DNA from: Pedobacter sp. ok626
GTDB lineage: Bacteria; Bacteroidota; Bacteroidia; Sphingobacteriales; Sphingobacteriaceae
Direction of reading: 5' to 3'
DNA length: 64,000 nt
NCBI RefSeq assembly: GCF_900100435.1
Contig: NZ_FNEX01000012.1
Span: 168,733 to 232,732 of the forward strand
The position numbers were made by a program, and so were the translations under genes. Positions within the stretch are counted from its first letter, which is position 1, and every line of letters begins with the position of its first letter. This document shows, piece after piece, positions 1-8,794 of the stretch. The notes under the pieces are model-generated. The model made no database searches. It was not told the DNA's origin and saw only the letters and a program-made list of their open reading frames with translations.

Positions 1-2
1 GT

Positions 3-221
3 AAATTGATTGCCGGCGACAAATACAATTACGCATTAAGAGAGGTTGATATCGCCAGCAGAAAGGTTTCAACGCTGGTGAAATTAGCCCCTGGATTTGC
101 AGATGGAGCATTCTCTCAGGCAAAAATCGGTTCAATGGACGATATGGCCGTTGACAAAGACGGAAATATTTACATTTTAGATGCCGCAAATAAAGCGATA
201 CGGAAAGTATTTTTGAAGTAA
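3..221 (+). CDS. NHL-repeat protein, C-terminal fragment
   Basis: This is the end of a gene that begins before the window; the frame is open from base 3 to the stop. The visible 72 residues end with the pattern DDMAVDKDGNIYILDAANKAIRKV, typical of the last blade of an NHL-repeat beta-propeller. In Bacteroidota such repeats are often found in secreted IPT/TIG-NHL proteins, some of them linked to polysaccharide-use loci. Nothing visible shows the N-terminal domains, so the function cannot be given. A hairpin terminator follows 24 bases after the stop. Confidence 0.65.
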   Translation, partial: KLIAGDKYNYALREVDIASRKVSTLVKLAPGFADGAFSQAKIGSMDDMAVDKDGNIYILDAANKAIRKVFLK

Positions 222-244
222 TCTTAAAAATTACCTTAACGTAA

Positions 245-286
245 AAAAGAGGTTGATCATCTTTTATAGATGAATCAACCTCTTTT
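245..286 (+). terminator. Rho-independent terminator after the NHL gene
   Basis: A perfect 13-bp inverted repeat (AAAAGAGGTTGAT at 245-257, ATCAACCTCTTTT at 274-286) closes a 16-base loop and ends in a T run. It follows the NHL gene and separates it from ppc. Confidence 0.85.
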
Positions 287-485
287 ACCCCAAAAAAATA
301 ACAATTAAATGGTATAATTTCAGCGTCTCCGCTTAAATATACCAACCCTCTTTAAAGATTTTTTAAATCTCTACACATCTAAGTTATCGATTTATATAAA
401 TAAATCAAAATAAAATTATTGCCCTTTTAAGCCATTATTTGGATGATTTTTGCTAGATTAAGCGCGAAAATATTTCCTTCAAATT

Positions 486-3074
486 ATGATGCAAAAACAA
501 CGAGCAAAAGGTCAGAGAGAGTCTTTATTTAACAATGAAGTCGTATCCCGGTTCGAACTTTATAATAGCCTTTTCCTAACCCTTCCGTTTTACAAAGTTA
601 AAGACACCGGTACTTTACTCCCTCTCTTTTTAAAATACTGCGAGGATGGTGTAAAAAACCATGACACTCCCGCAGAAATTATTGATGTTTTTTTCAAGAA
701 GTACACCCAAAAACATTCAAAGAAGGACATTGTAGACCTTTTATTCCGTTTTATACAATACATAGAGCGTCAGGTTGTATTATTCGACGCAGTAGAAGAT
801 GCTTCCTTCAATAAGCTGAATGCTGCCGATGAACACAATGCCTTGTTGTCGTACCTTAAAAAGGGCATAGACAATAAAGCCCTTACGGATAAGATTGAAA
901 AACTAATCGAGGAGTTTTCTCTTCGCCTGGTATTAACTGCACACCCTACCCAGTTTTATCCAGGTAGCGTATTGTCGATCATTACCGATCTAACCACTGC
1001 CATTAAGACCAACGATATATCAAGCATTAACCTGTTGTTACAGCAATTGGGTAAAACGCCCTTCTTTAACAAGAAGTCGCCAACCCCTGTTGATGAAGCA
1101 TTAAGCCTGGCATGGTACCTAGAAAACGTATTTTATTTTGCCGCTGCAAATATCCAGTCAGAAGTAGATAAAAGCTTAAACGATTACAACCTGCAGTCGA
1201 AAAAGATCATCGAATTGGGCTTCTGGCCAGGCGGCGACAGGGATGGCAATCCGAATGTACACGCCGATTCTACTATACAAGTTTCTAAAATGCTTCGTCA
1301 AATCCTATTCAGGTGCTATTACCGTGATTTCAGGAATCTTAAACGTCGCATTACCTTCAGAGGTGTAGAAGATACCATTGCAATTGTACAGGATGTCTTA
1401 TACAAAAATGCGTTCGATCCTAATATTCCAATGGAGAATATTGCTGATTTCTTAATCGAAAACCTCAATAAGATCCTAACCACTTTAAATGAAGACCACG
1501 ATGGCCTGTTTACAGATGTCGTATCCGATTTGATCCGTAAAGTAGAACTCTATGGTAGCCATTTCGCTTCTTTAGACATCAGACAAGATAGCAGGGTTTT
1601 AAGAGATGTACACGCTTTCTGCCGTCAAAGTAAGCCAATCGTTTCCTTGTTTCCTGAGGACTACGATAGTCTTTCCGAAGCAGAAAAGATTAAAAACATG
1701 TCGTTCAAAAGTGCAAAATTGAATGTTCCAGAATCTTCAGACGCATTGGTGAAGGATACCCTGCAAACCATCGCGGAGATCAAACAGATCCAGAAAAGTA
1801 ATGGAGAGCTGGCCTGTCACCGTTTCATCATCAGTAACTGCCAACAAGCAAGTGACATCCTGCAATTGATGGAGCTTTTCTTATGGAATGGTTGGGAAGA
1901 GGACGACTTATCTATTGATTTCGTGCCTTTATTTGAAACTGTACATGACCTTGCAGATGCTGCAGAGATCATGAATACACTTTACACGCATCCTTTTTAC
2001 AAAAAACACTTAAAAAACCGCGGCAACAAACAACACATCATGTTGGGCTTCTCAGACAGCACCAAAGATGGTGGTTATCTAATGGCCAACTGGTCTATTT
2101 TTAATGCTAAAGTAGCCCTAACAGGAATTGCAGACCAACACAACATACAACTTGCATTCTTTGACGGTCGTGGCGGCCCACCTTCACGTGGTGGGGGTAA
2201 AACACACCGTTTCTATGCCTCTATGGGTAAAGAAATTGCCAACAAGAACATACAGCTGACCATACAAGGACAAACCATTAGCTCACAATACGGATCAATT
2301 GACAGTGCCGAATTTAACATTGAGCAACTGATCAATGCCGGTATGTCCGCTGGAATTAAAGAAACACACAATATTCTGCTCGACCCACTACACAAAAACC
2401 TACTTGATGTAATGGCAAAAGACAGTTATGAGTCCTTCCTTGCTTTACGTCAGCATCCCCTATTTTTAAGTTATCTGGAGAAATTCTCTCCTCTAACTTT
2501 ATTGTCTAAAATCACCATTAGCAGCAGACCGGTAAAACGTAACTCTGGAGGAGCTTTGAAACTGGAAGATCTTAGAGCGATCAGCTTTGTAACCGCCTGG
2601 AGCCAGTTAAAACAAAACATTCCTGGTTTTTACGGAATGGGAACGGCTTTAAAAAATCAGAAAGCTGAAGGCAATTGGGATAAAGTTGTAAAAACATACC
2701 AGGAATCCGGATACTTTAAAACCATCGTAGATAACTGTATGATGTCGATGAGCAAGTCTGATTTTTCTATCACTGCCCACTTTGCAAATGATAAAGAATA
2801 TGGTGCTTTCTGGAAAATCTTACACGACGAATTCGAGCTCTCTAAGGAAATGTTATTGGAGCTTTCGGGTCACAAGGCCTTAATGGAGAATTACCCCGTT
2901 GAGAAGAGCTCTATTGCGGTCAGAGAGAAGATTGTACTACCACTTGTACTCATCCAACATTATGCACTGGAACAATTACAGTCCAAAATCACAGATGAGG
3001 AGCAACAGGCTTATGAAAAGCTAGCCATCAGAACGGTATACGGCATTGTAAATGCTGGTCGAAACCTGGCTTAA
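486..3074 (+). CDS. ppc: Phosphoenolpyruvate carboxylase
   Basis: The enzyme carboxylates phosphoenolpyruvate with bicarbonate to give oxaloacetate, refilling the TCA cycle in the cytoplasm. The family signatures appear in order: TAHPT (His153), GGDRDGNP (249-256), GFSDSTKDGG (521-530) and GRGG (561-564) followed by SRGGG, with the usual C-terminal NAGRN. Length is 862 residues, in the normal range. The position matching E. coli His579, just before GRGG, is Asp560 here (FFDGRGG). From memory this is the Bacteroidota form of the enzyme, so it is not taken as damage. The first of two adjacent ATGs was used as start. The gene stands alone, with hairpin terminators on both sides. Confidence 0.95.
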   Translation: MMQKQRAKGQRESLFNNEVVSRFELYNSLFLTLPFYKVKDTGTLLPLFLKYCEDGVKNHDTPAEIIDVFFKKYTQKHSKKDIVDLLFRFIQYIERQVVLFDAVEDASFNKLNAADEHNALLSYLKKGIDNKALTDKIEKLIEEFSLRLVLTAHPTQFYPGSVLSIITDLTTAIKTNDISSINLLLQQLGKTPFFNKKSPTPVDEALSLAWYLENVFYFAAANIQSEVDKSLNDYNLQSKKIIELGFWPGGDRDGNPNVHADSTIQVSKMLRQILFRCYYRDFRNLKRRITFRGVEDTIAIVQDVLYKNAFDPNIPMENIADFLIENLNKILTTLNEDHDGLFTDVVSDLIRKVELYGSHFASLDIRQDSRVLRDVHAFCRQSKPIVSLFPEDYDSLSEAEKIKNMSFKSAKLNVPESSDALVKDTLQTIAEIKQIQKSNGELACHRFIISNCQQASDILQLMELFLWNGWEEDDLSIDFVPLFETVHDLADAAEIMNTLYTHPFYKKHLKNRGNKQHIMLGFSDSTKDGGYLMANWSIFNAKVALTGIADQHNIQLAFFDGRGGPPSRGGGKTHRFYASMGKEIANKNIQLTIQGQTISSQYGSIDSAEFNIEQLINAGMSAGIKETHNILLDPLHKNLLDVMAKDSYESFLALRQHPLFLSYLEKFSPLTLLSKITISSRPVKRNSGGALKLEDLRAISFVTAWSQLKQNIPGFYGMGTALKNQKAEGNWDKVVKTYQESGYFKTIVDNCMMSMSKSDFSITAHFANDKEYGAFWKILHDEFELSKEMLLELSGHKALMENYPVEKSSIAVREKIVLPLVLIQHYALEQLQSKITDEEQQAYEKLAIRTVYGIVNAGRNLA

Positions 3075-3082
3075 AATGCACA

Positions 3083-3122
3083 AAAAAAAGGGCGGTTCCA
3101 ATATGGAATCGCCCTCTTTTTA
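3083..3122. terminator. Bidirectional terminator between ppc and the DUF6952 gene
   Basis: The arms GGGCGGTTCCA (3090-3100) and TGGAATCGCCC (3104-3114) pair with one G-T mismatch. An A run lies on the left and a T run on the right, so the hairpin can end transcription of both convergent genes. Confidence 0.85.
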
Positions 3123-3135
3123 CAAGTATAGGAGA

Positions 3136-3387
3136 TTAATTTCTATCAATTGAACCCATTACTTTTTGTCCAAATGCGTTCAGTGCGTCTTTTTCAACCA
3201 TACCGCCTTTTACACTCCCATGAACTTCAAGGGCTCCGCAGATATTGGTAATCATTTCGCCTGCCACATTAATCTCTTCCTCATTTACGCCTCTAAATTC
3301 ACAGAAAGCTTCTAAAACAGTTAAAGTTGCTTCAAGATCTTCAGGCGTACTATTTTGGAATAGTTGTCTTATTACTGGTATTTTCAT
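3136..3387 (-). CDS. DUF6952 family small protein of a peroxiredoxin operon
   Basis: This is an 83-residue acidic soluble protein with no signal peptide or membrane segment. It resembles the small Bacteroidota family DUF6952, whose role is unknown. It is the third gene of a tight operon: peroxiredoxin, thioredoxin, then this gene, whose ATG overlaps the thioredoxin stop. That coupling suggests it works with the peroxide-defence pair, but this is inference only. It contains two cysteines, Cys29 and Cys50 by eye, and no CxxC motif. The family assignment is from memory of the conserved gene order and general sequence look. Confidence 0.7.
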   Translation of the reverse strand: MKIPVIRQLFQNSTPEDLEATLTVLEAFCEFRGVNEEEINVAGEMITNICGALEVHGSVKGGMVEKDALNAFGQKVMGSIDRN

Positions 3388-3695
3388 GATTTTATTTTAT
3401 CAAATAATTCATTTAACACTTCTGCCTTATTGGTCTGAACCTGATCAACCAGCGCTCCACCTTCAAAGGCTGCAAAAGTTGGCAAATTGTCAACGTTTGC
3501 AAGTTTACGTGAACCAGGAAGTTTTTCCGCATCCACAATTAAGAAAGTAACATCTTCATTTTCAGCTGCCAGTTTCTTGAATTTTGGCTTCATGATTCTG
3601 CAGTTTCCGCACCAAGACGCAGCATACTGAACCATAACCTTGTTGTTTTCAGCAACATACTGTTGAAGATTATCTTCTGTTAATTCTAAAAACAT
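3384..3695 (-). CDS. Thioredoxin family protein (WCGNC active site)
   Basis: A 103-residue single thioredoxin fold with no signal peptide, so cytoplasmic. The active site is WCGNC (Cys29 and Cys32) in place of the usual WCGPC, and the conserved cis-proline follows in NLPTF. The Pro to Asn change should alter the redox potential, so the protein may act as a dedicated electron donor, not as the general TrxA. It lies 16 bases downstream of a 2-Cys peroxiredoxin gene and overlaps the DUF6952 start by four bases. The likely job, inferred from that context, is to reduce the neighbouring peroxiredoxin. Confidence 0.88.
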   Translation of the reverse strand: MFLELTEDNLQQYVAENNKVMVQYAASWCGNCRIMKPKFKKLAAENEDVTFLIVDAEKLPGSRKLANVDNLPTFAAFEGGALVDQVQTNKAEVLNELFDKIKS

Positions 3696-3711
3696 ATTTT
3701 TTTATTTTTTA

Positions 3712-4344
3712 TTAGTTCGCGCTCAGGTATTCTGCAACGCCAGTTCTGTTCGCATTCATTGCTTCTTTTCCTTCTTCCCAGTTTGCAGGGCAAACTTCGC
3801 CATGTTTCTGAACGTGAGCATAAGCATCAATTAAGCGTAAATATTCTTTTACATTTCTACCTACTGGCATATCGTTAACACTTTCGTGGAATACTTTACC
3901 AGTCTCATCGATTAAATAAGTAGCTCTGTAAGTTACATTTGAACCAGAGAAAGATTCATTGCCTTCTTCATCGTACTCAACGTCTTGATCTAAAATTCCC
4001 AAAATGTTAGCTAAATGTCTGTGTGTATCTGCTAAGATCGGGTAAGTAACACCTTCGATACCACCGTTTTCTTTTGCAGTATTCAACCATGCAAAGTGAA
4101 CTTCGTTAGTATCGCATGAAGCGCCAATTACAATTGTATTTCTTTTTTCAAAATCAGGTAAAGCAGCTTGGAAAGCGTGTAGTTCTGTTGGACAAACAAA
4201 AGTAAAATCTTTTGGATACCAGAATAATATAACTTTTTTCTCTTTACTTACTGCTTCTTCAAAAATGTTGATCTTTAAATCATCACCCATTTCTGACATT
4301 GCATCAATGCTTACGCTCGGGAATTTTTTACCTACTATTGCCAT
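3712..4344 (-). CDS. 2-Cys peroxiredoxin (AhpC/Prx1 type)
   Basis: This enzyme reduces hydrogen peroxide and organic peroxides. The peroxidatic cysteine is Cys51 in the motif FTFVCPTEL, and the resolving cysteine is Cys185 in GEVCPANW, which marks a typical 2-Cys enzyme of 210 residues. The frame stays open 19 codons further upstream, but the protein homology begins at MAIVGKKFPSV, so the start at 4344 is preferred; the extension would also run through the promoter -7 element. No AhpF reductase gene is present in the window. The next gene is a thioredoxin, the probable electron donor. Confidence 0.95.
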   Translation of the reverse strand: MAIVGKKFPSVSIDAMSEMGDDLKINIFEEAVSKEKKVILFWYPKDFTFVCPTELHAFQAALPDFEKRNTIVIGASCDTNEVHFAWLNTAKENGGIEGVTYPILADTHRHLANILGILDQDVEYDEEGNESFSGSNVTYRATYLIDETGKVFHESVNDMPVGRNVKEYLRLIDAYAHVQKHGEVCPANWEEGKEAMNANRTGVAEYLSAN

Positions 4345-4380
4345 AATTATTTTTGTGTTTTTTATTCTTTTTTGACAACG

Positions 4381-4404
4381 CAAAGGTAAGGCTATCTGCA
4401 CTCA
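4381..4404 (-). promoter_or_regulatory. Bacteroidota-type promoter of the peroxiredoxin operon
   Basis: On the minus strand a perfect -7 element TACCTTTG lies at 4388-4381. It is preceded about 20 bases upstream by a GTTG that could serve as the -33 element. This matches the Bacteroidota primary sigma consensus TTTG-N(about 20)-TAnnTTTG and leaves a 5' leader of about 30 bases before the ATG at 4344. Confidence 0.55.
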
Positions 4405-4505
4405 AAAACAACCGTATTGGGGATATTACGGATACTTAATCTTGATAGGCACATAGAGATTATCTATAATACAGGAACTGAAATTAGTTTTTATCTATGT
4501 GTATT

Positions 4506-5714
4506 TTATCTGATTACCCTCCCCAATTTATCAATCTTAACTTCAAAGGGACTTAAATATTCATCCACCAAGACAGCAAACTCCCTACGGGTAGCATACC
4601 TGTTTAAATCAAACGCATTTTTAAACTGATACCCCGACGTCCATCTTTTCCGAACCTCGGCTTTGGTAGTTTCAGGCGACTTATTGCCAACCATACAAAT
4701 CATATCTAACAAAGTGCCGACCGTCATCTTTGCTTCCTTATGATCATCAAACCAAATTTGGGCTTTATAGTAAAACTCCTTTAATGGTGCTTTTATTTCT
4801 GCTGTAGTCACCTCCTGCTCTGGATTGAAATTAGCCAGGCCATTTACCAGATTTGCCTTCAAAAAGCCCGAAAGGCCAACAAATTGGATTGACTTCCAAT
4901 TGGGATCGTTATGTAAAATGTCGGCAAAGGGCATTACCGACAAATGATGGTTGATTAACTCCTTCTGTATTGACTTTAAAGCCGAGAGTGAGGTTTTTGT
5001 TCTAAAAAATACCGCATAAGCTGCTGTAGCCCCAGCCGCCTGTCCACCAGCAAGACTTTCGTCTTTTGGATTCAAAACCACCAGGTTTTCTTGTTTCGGC
5101 AACAAGAAACTGTCTAACAGAATAACATTGGCGTTGCTATTGTTAACCCAATAACCCGCGCTAACACTCACCCGGTAAAAATTATCGCTATAACTTAAAG
5201 GCTGCCATTGCTTTTTAATGGGCCCTTTTAACGCCAAAGCTTCAGTTACATTTCCGCTACCATCGGCATTAACCAGGACCTCCGCTTTTATCGTTCGTCC
5301 ATCTTCCAACAGTACATTCCAATTGTTCCCTGATCTTTTTATCCTCGACCACTTTACATTCCTCAATACTGTTAAATTTTTAGTGCTGTCGGCCCAGGTT
5401 TTAAGTACCGCATTTGCACTAGTCTTATCTACATATACCTTGCTTAAACTGTCCTGAATCCCCTTAGCCAACCGCATTTTCTTCAAAAACAAGGATTCTA
5501 GCCCCGAACTGATATTCTTATCCTGTGGTGTAATAACCAGATCTGCCGCCTGAATTAGCATAATGGTTTTTACGCCCGAAATTGCCGATTGAAAGCCTGC
5601 CCCAATGGCGTTATTTCCATTGCCAATTACCAAAACCCCGGTTTTAATGGTTTGAGCAGCGGCAATTTGCGTAAACACCGAAATCATGAAAACAACAAAC
5701 AATCCCTTTTTCAT
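4506..5714 (-). CDS. Secreted FAD-dependent oxidoreductase, function unknown
   Basis: A signal peptide (MKKGLFVVF...AAAQ) is followed directly by a dinucleotide-binding start of the form VLVIGNGNNAIGAGFQSA, as in FAD-dependent oxidoreductases. A later stretch VLVNADGSGNVTEALAL resembles the second FAD contact. The C-terminal third matches no catalytic domain I recognise. The length is about 400 residues. The signal peptide implies an exported flavoprotein, which is less usual. The start at 5714 is chosen because it gives a clean signal peptide; an alternative ATG lies six codons upstream at 5732. It is divergent from the aldehyde dehydrogenase gene. The substrate is unknown. Confidence 0.7.
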   Translation of the reverse strand: MKKGLFVVFMISVFTQIAAAQTIKTGVLVIGNGNNAIGAGFQSAISGVKTIMLIQAADLVITPQDKNISSGLESLFLKKMRLAKGIQDSLSKVYVDKTSANAVLKTWADSTKNLTVLRNVKWSRIKRSGNNWNVLLEDGRTIKAEVLVNADGSGNVTEALALKGPIKKQWQPLSYSDNFYRVSVSAGYWVNNSNANVILLDSFLLPKQENLVVLNPKDESLAGGQAAGATAAYAVFFRTKTSLSALKSIQKELINHHLSVMPFADILHNDPNWKSIQFVGLSGFLKANLVNGLANFNPEQEVTTAEIKAPLKEFYYKAQIWFDDHKEAKMTVGTLLDMICMVGNKSPETTKAEVRKRWTSGYQFKNAFDLNRYATRREFAVLVDEYLSPFEVKIDKLGRVIR

Positions 5715-5788
5715 TTTGTACTTATTATGCATATATTTAATTAACGATCTGAAATGTCGATAAATGATCTTCCAGCTTAAACATCACC

Positions 5789-7189
5789 ATGACGCAAACT
5801 ATCAATTCTATATTCGAAGCTCAGCAAAAACATAAATATACGCTTAGAAACAGCAATGCTGCACAAAGAATTGATAAATTAAAAACTTTAAAGGCCACGA
5901 TAGAGAAATATGAAAAGGACATTTACGCCGCCTTACAATCCGACTTGCGCAAAAGTCAATTCGAAGCTGCTGTAACCGAACTCATATTTATTTATGGGGA
6001 ATTAGACTTCGCGATAAAGAATGTAGGGAAATGGATGAAGCCCAAACGTATCGGAAAAAGTCTAACTAGCCTAATGGCAAAAAATAGGATCTACTATGAG
6101 CCAAAAGGCGCTTGTCTGATCATTTCCCCTTGGAATTACCCCTTTCAGTTAATGATGAGCCCGCTTTTATCTGCTGTTGCGGCTGGTAATTGTGCCATTT
6201 TAAAACCTTCAGAATTAAGCCCAGCTACCAGCAGTATCATTAGCAAAATCATCAAAGAATGCTTTGAAGAACAAGAAATATGCTGCTTTGAAGGCGATGC
6301 GACAGTATCAACAGCCCTACTTAGCCTCCCTTTTGATCATATATTTTTTACCGGAAGCACCGCTATTGGCAAGGTAGTGATGGAGGCCGCAGCCAAAAAC
6401 TTAACCTCAGTAACACTCGAACTTGGAGGCAAATCCCCCACTATAATCGACGAAAGCGCCAACCTTAAAAAAGCTGCAGAAAAAATTGCCTGGGGTAAAC
6501 TCATCAATGCTGGTCAGACCTGTATTGCTCCAGACTATATTTTAATCCCCGAAAGCAGACAAGAAGAGTTTGTAATGGAATATGCCCATGCAGCTAACCG
6601 ACTGTTTTTCAACAGCAATCAGCAAATCAATGAAAACGCCTATGCAAAAATCATCAACGAAAGGCATTTCAAGAGATTAACGAATTTAATGGATGATGCG
6701 ACCGAAAAGGGCGCAAAAATAGCCTTTGGTGGCGGAAAAGATGTGGCAAAACAAACCATAAACCCAACTGTACTTACTCAGGTCAACCTCGATTCGGAGA
6801 TCATGAAAGAAGAGATCTTTGGACCAGTCTTACCCATCATCACCTATCAAACATCCAAAGAGGCAATTGAGCAAATAAACGGCCGTAGTAAACCCCTGGC
6901 CCTATACATTTTTAGTGCGGACCATAAGAATATCAATCACATCATCAAAAATACTTCCGCCGGTGGCACCTGTGTAAATGATGTCCTGATCCATATTTCT
7001 AATCCTAAACTACCTTTTGGTGGGGTAAATGCCAGCGGGATGGGAAGTTGCCATGGTTTTTTCGGTTTCAAAACCTTCTCTCATGAGCGCGCTATTGTGT
7101 TCCAGTCTGCGATGAACATGAGTAATTTGATTTACCCGCCTTACGAGGGTAAACAAGGCTTATTAAAATGGCTTAAAAAACTGATGTAG
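5789..7189 (+). CDS. NAD(P)-dependent aldehyde dehydrogenase, class 3-like
   Basis: This enzyme oxidises aldehydes to carboxylic acids. The general base Glu211 (LELGGKSP) and nucleophile Cys245 (GQTCIAPDY) are both present, as is the cofactor-loop motif FFTGSTAIG. Its length of 466 residues and the sequence ISPWNYPFQL fit the short class 3 group, which includes fatty-aldehyde and coniferyl-aldehyde dehydrogenases and lacks the N-terminal extension of longer families. The stretch near residue 455, IYPPYEGKQGLLKW, is also typical of this group. The genomic context does not reveal the substrate. Confidence 0.9.
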   Translation: MTQTINSIFEAQQKHKYTLRNSNAAQRIDKLKTLKATIEKYEKDIYAALQSDLRKSQFEAAVTELIFIYGELDFAIKNVGKWMKPKRIGKSLTSLMAKNRIYYEPKGACLIISPWNYPFQLMMSPLLSAVAAGNCAILKPSELSPATSSIISKIIKECFEEQEICCFEGDATVSTALLSLPFDHIFFTGSTAIGKVVMEAAAKNLTSVTLELGGKSPTIIDESANLKKAAEKIAWGKLINAGQTCIAPDYILIPESRQEEFVMEYAHAANRLFFNSNQQINENAYAKIINERHFKRLTNLMDDATEKGAKIAFGGGKDVAKQTINPTVLTQVNLDSEIMKEEIFGPVLPIITYQTSKEAIEQINGRSKPLALYIFSADHKNINHIIKNTSAGGTCVNDVLIHISNPKLPFGGVNASGMGSCHGFFGFKTFSHERAIVFQSAMNMSNLIYPPYEGKQGLLKWLKKLM

Positions 7190-7191
7190 GC

Positions 7192-8022
7192 TTAGCCAAT
7201 CCTCACCGAAGTCATGGTTAAAGAACCGCCAACAGCCTTATCATTGAATAAAGAAGCCTCTTCAGTCCCATTTTGCAAGCCGAGGGTATACATCAATGGC
7301 AAATAATGCTCTGGTGTAGGAATAGCAAGTATAGCCTCTCTGCCTAAATTCCTGTAATCCGCTAATTGCTGATGTTCACGATTTAAAATCAGGCTTTTAA
7401 ATTTATCATTCATTTCCAGAGCCCAATCATAGCCCCCACCATGAATCATCTCCCAACTCATCATCCTCAGGTTATGCACCATATTACCGCTTCCTAAAAT
7501 CAGAACGCCCTTTTTTCTAAGTTCAAATATCTCTTTTGCAAGGTTATAATGATAGACCGCATCCTTGGTATAATCAATGCTCAATTGCAAAACAGGGATA
7601 TTTGCATTTGGGTACATGTGCCTAACAACGGTCCATGCCCCATGATCAAGTCCCCAGTCATGATCCAATCCTACCTGGGTACTACGAATAAGTCCTGCTG
7701 TCTCTAAAGCCAAAGATGGGCTACCTGGAGCCGGATAATCGACATCAAACAGTGCTTGAGGAAAGCCTCCAAAATCGTGAATTGTTCTAGGGAAATCCAT
7801 GGCAGTGATATGTGTCCCCTTGGTAAACCAATGCGCAGAAACGACTAAAACAGCCTTAGGCTGCGGAATATCCTTGGCAATGCCTGCCCATTTAGCACTA
7901 AACTCATTGTCTTCGATTCCATTCATCGGCGAGCCATGGCCAATAAACAAAACAGGCATTAAGCTATCCTGAAGCGGCAAATCACTGGTAAATTTATTGA
8001 ATTGAGATAAGGTCGACATCAC
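7192..8022 (-). CDS. Extradiol dioxygenase of the 4,5-DOPA dioxygenase (YgiD/LigB) family
   Basis: The family opens aromatic catechol rings, using a metal ion held by histidines. The expected ligands are seen in FIGHGSPMN (His29) and VVSAHWFTKG (His64), and a further conserved GSGNMVHNLR lies near residue 180. The length of 276 residues is close to E. coli YgiD. Several Bacteroidota carry it as a stand-alone gene. The natural substrate is uncertain, because family members often act on DOPA in vitro only. It is convergent with the aldehyde dehydrogenase gene, with two bases between the stops. An alternative start is the adjacent second ATG. Confidence 0.85.
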   Translation of the reverse strand: MMSTLSQFNKFTSDLPLQDSLMPVLFIGHGSPMNGIEDNEFSAKWAGIAKDIPQPKAVLVVSAHWFTKGTHITAMDFPRTIHDFGGFPQALFDVDYPAPGSPSLALETAGLIRSTQVGLDHDWGLDHGAWTVVRHMYPNANIPVLQLSIDYTKDAVYHYNLAKEIFELRKKGVLILGSGNMVHNLRMMSWEMIHGGGYDWALEMNDKFKSLILNREHQQLADYRNLGREAILAIPTPEHYLPLMYTLGLQNGTEEASLFNDKAVGGSLTMTSVRIG

Positions 8023-8075
8023 GATTAATTTAAATAGGGCAATCTAAAATCTATTAAACTGCCCTATTGGTTGGA

Positions 8076-8648
8076 TTACTTCGCTTGAGTAAATTCAAGG
8101 TTTAAAGTAACCTTAATATCTTTAGCTACACCAGCACCAGTAGGATCAAATTTAATGTTATAATCCAAACGGTTAACCGTTGTAGTCGCAGTAAAACCTG
8201 CTTTAGTATTTCCTTGTTGATCTTTAGCAGTACCGCCATAAACAACGGCAAACACAACATCTTTAGTCACGTCGCGAATGGTTAATTTTCCAGCCAAAGT
8301 ATAATTGTTTTCTTTTCCTTTTTTGAACGAAGTGCTTTCAAAAGTCATTGTTGGATATTGAGCCGCATTAAAAAAATCATCCGTTTTGAGGTGATTATCT
8401 CTCATTTCAACCCCAGTATTCACACTATTTACGTCCACAGTAAAGTTGATTTTTGCGTCAGTAAGATCTGCTTTAGCCGCAACGACCGAACCATCAAATT
8501 TCTTAAATGAACCATCTACAAATGAAATTCCCATGTGTTTAACCGAAAAGTTAACAAAAGAATGCATTGGATCTACCGTCCACTTCGTCTGTGCAAATGA
8601 TGCAACGCTGATTGAAACAGCAACCAGAAATAAAAATAATCTTTTCAT
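8076..8648 (-). CDS. YceI family periplasmic lipid-binding protein
   Basis: A 190-residue protein with a clear N-terminal signal peptide (MKRLFLFLVAVSISVASFAQ) and a YceI domain. YceI proteins form a lipocalin-like barrel that binds polyisoprenoid or similar hydrophobic molecules. Typical features are WTVDPMHSFVNFSVKHMG after the signal, VEMRDNHLKTDDFF in the middle, and the closing pattern DVTKDVVF. The role is inferred from the family; no partner is visible. The gene stands alone, and a promoter-like TAGCTTTG lies 20 bases upstream of the ATG. Confidence 0.92.
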   Translation of the reverse strand: MKRLFLFLVAVSISVASFAQTKWTVDPMHSFVNFSVKHMGISFVDGSFKKFDGSVVAAKADLTDAKINFTVDVNSVNTGVEMRDNHLKTDDFFNAAQYPTMTFESTSFKKGKENNYTLAGKLTIRDVTKDVVFAVVYGGTAKDQQGNTKAGFTATTTVNRLDYNIKFDPTGAGVAKDIKVTLNLEFTQAK

Positions 8649-8669
8649 AATCTTTAAATTAATATGTTA

Positions 8670-8677
8670 CAAAGCTA
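8670..8677 (-). promoter_or_regulatory. Putative -7 element of the yceI-like gene
   Basis: The minus-strand sequence TAGCTTTG fits the Bacteroidota consensus TAnnTTTG and sits just upstream of the ATG at 8648. The -33 element is not clear; a TTG lies about 16 bases further upstream. Confidence 0.35.
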
Positions 8678-8794
8678 TAACGAATACCCAAGCCAATTGT
8701 TGATCTATGATAAGAAATACTACCCTTAACATTTTAATGCGTCCTACTGAATAAAGTAGATTTAACTTAACTTAGCCGCGTAATTAAACTGACA

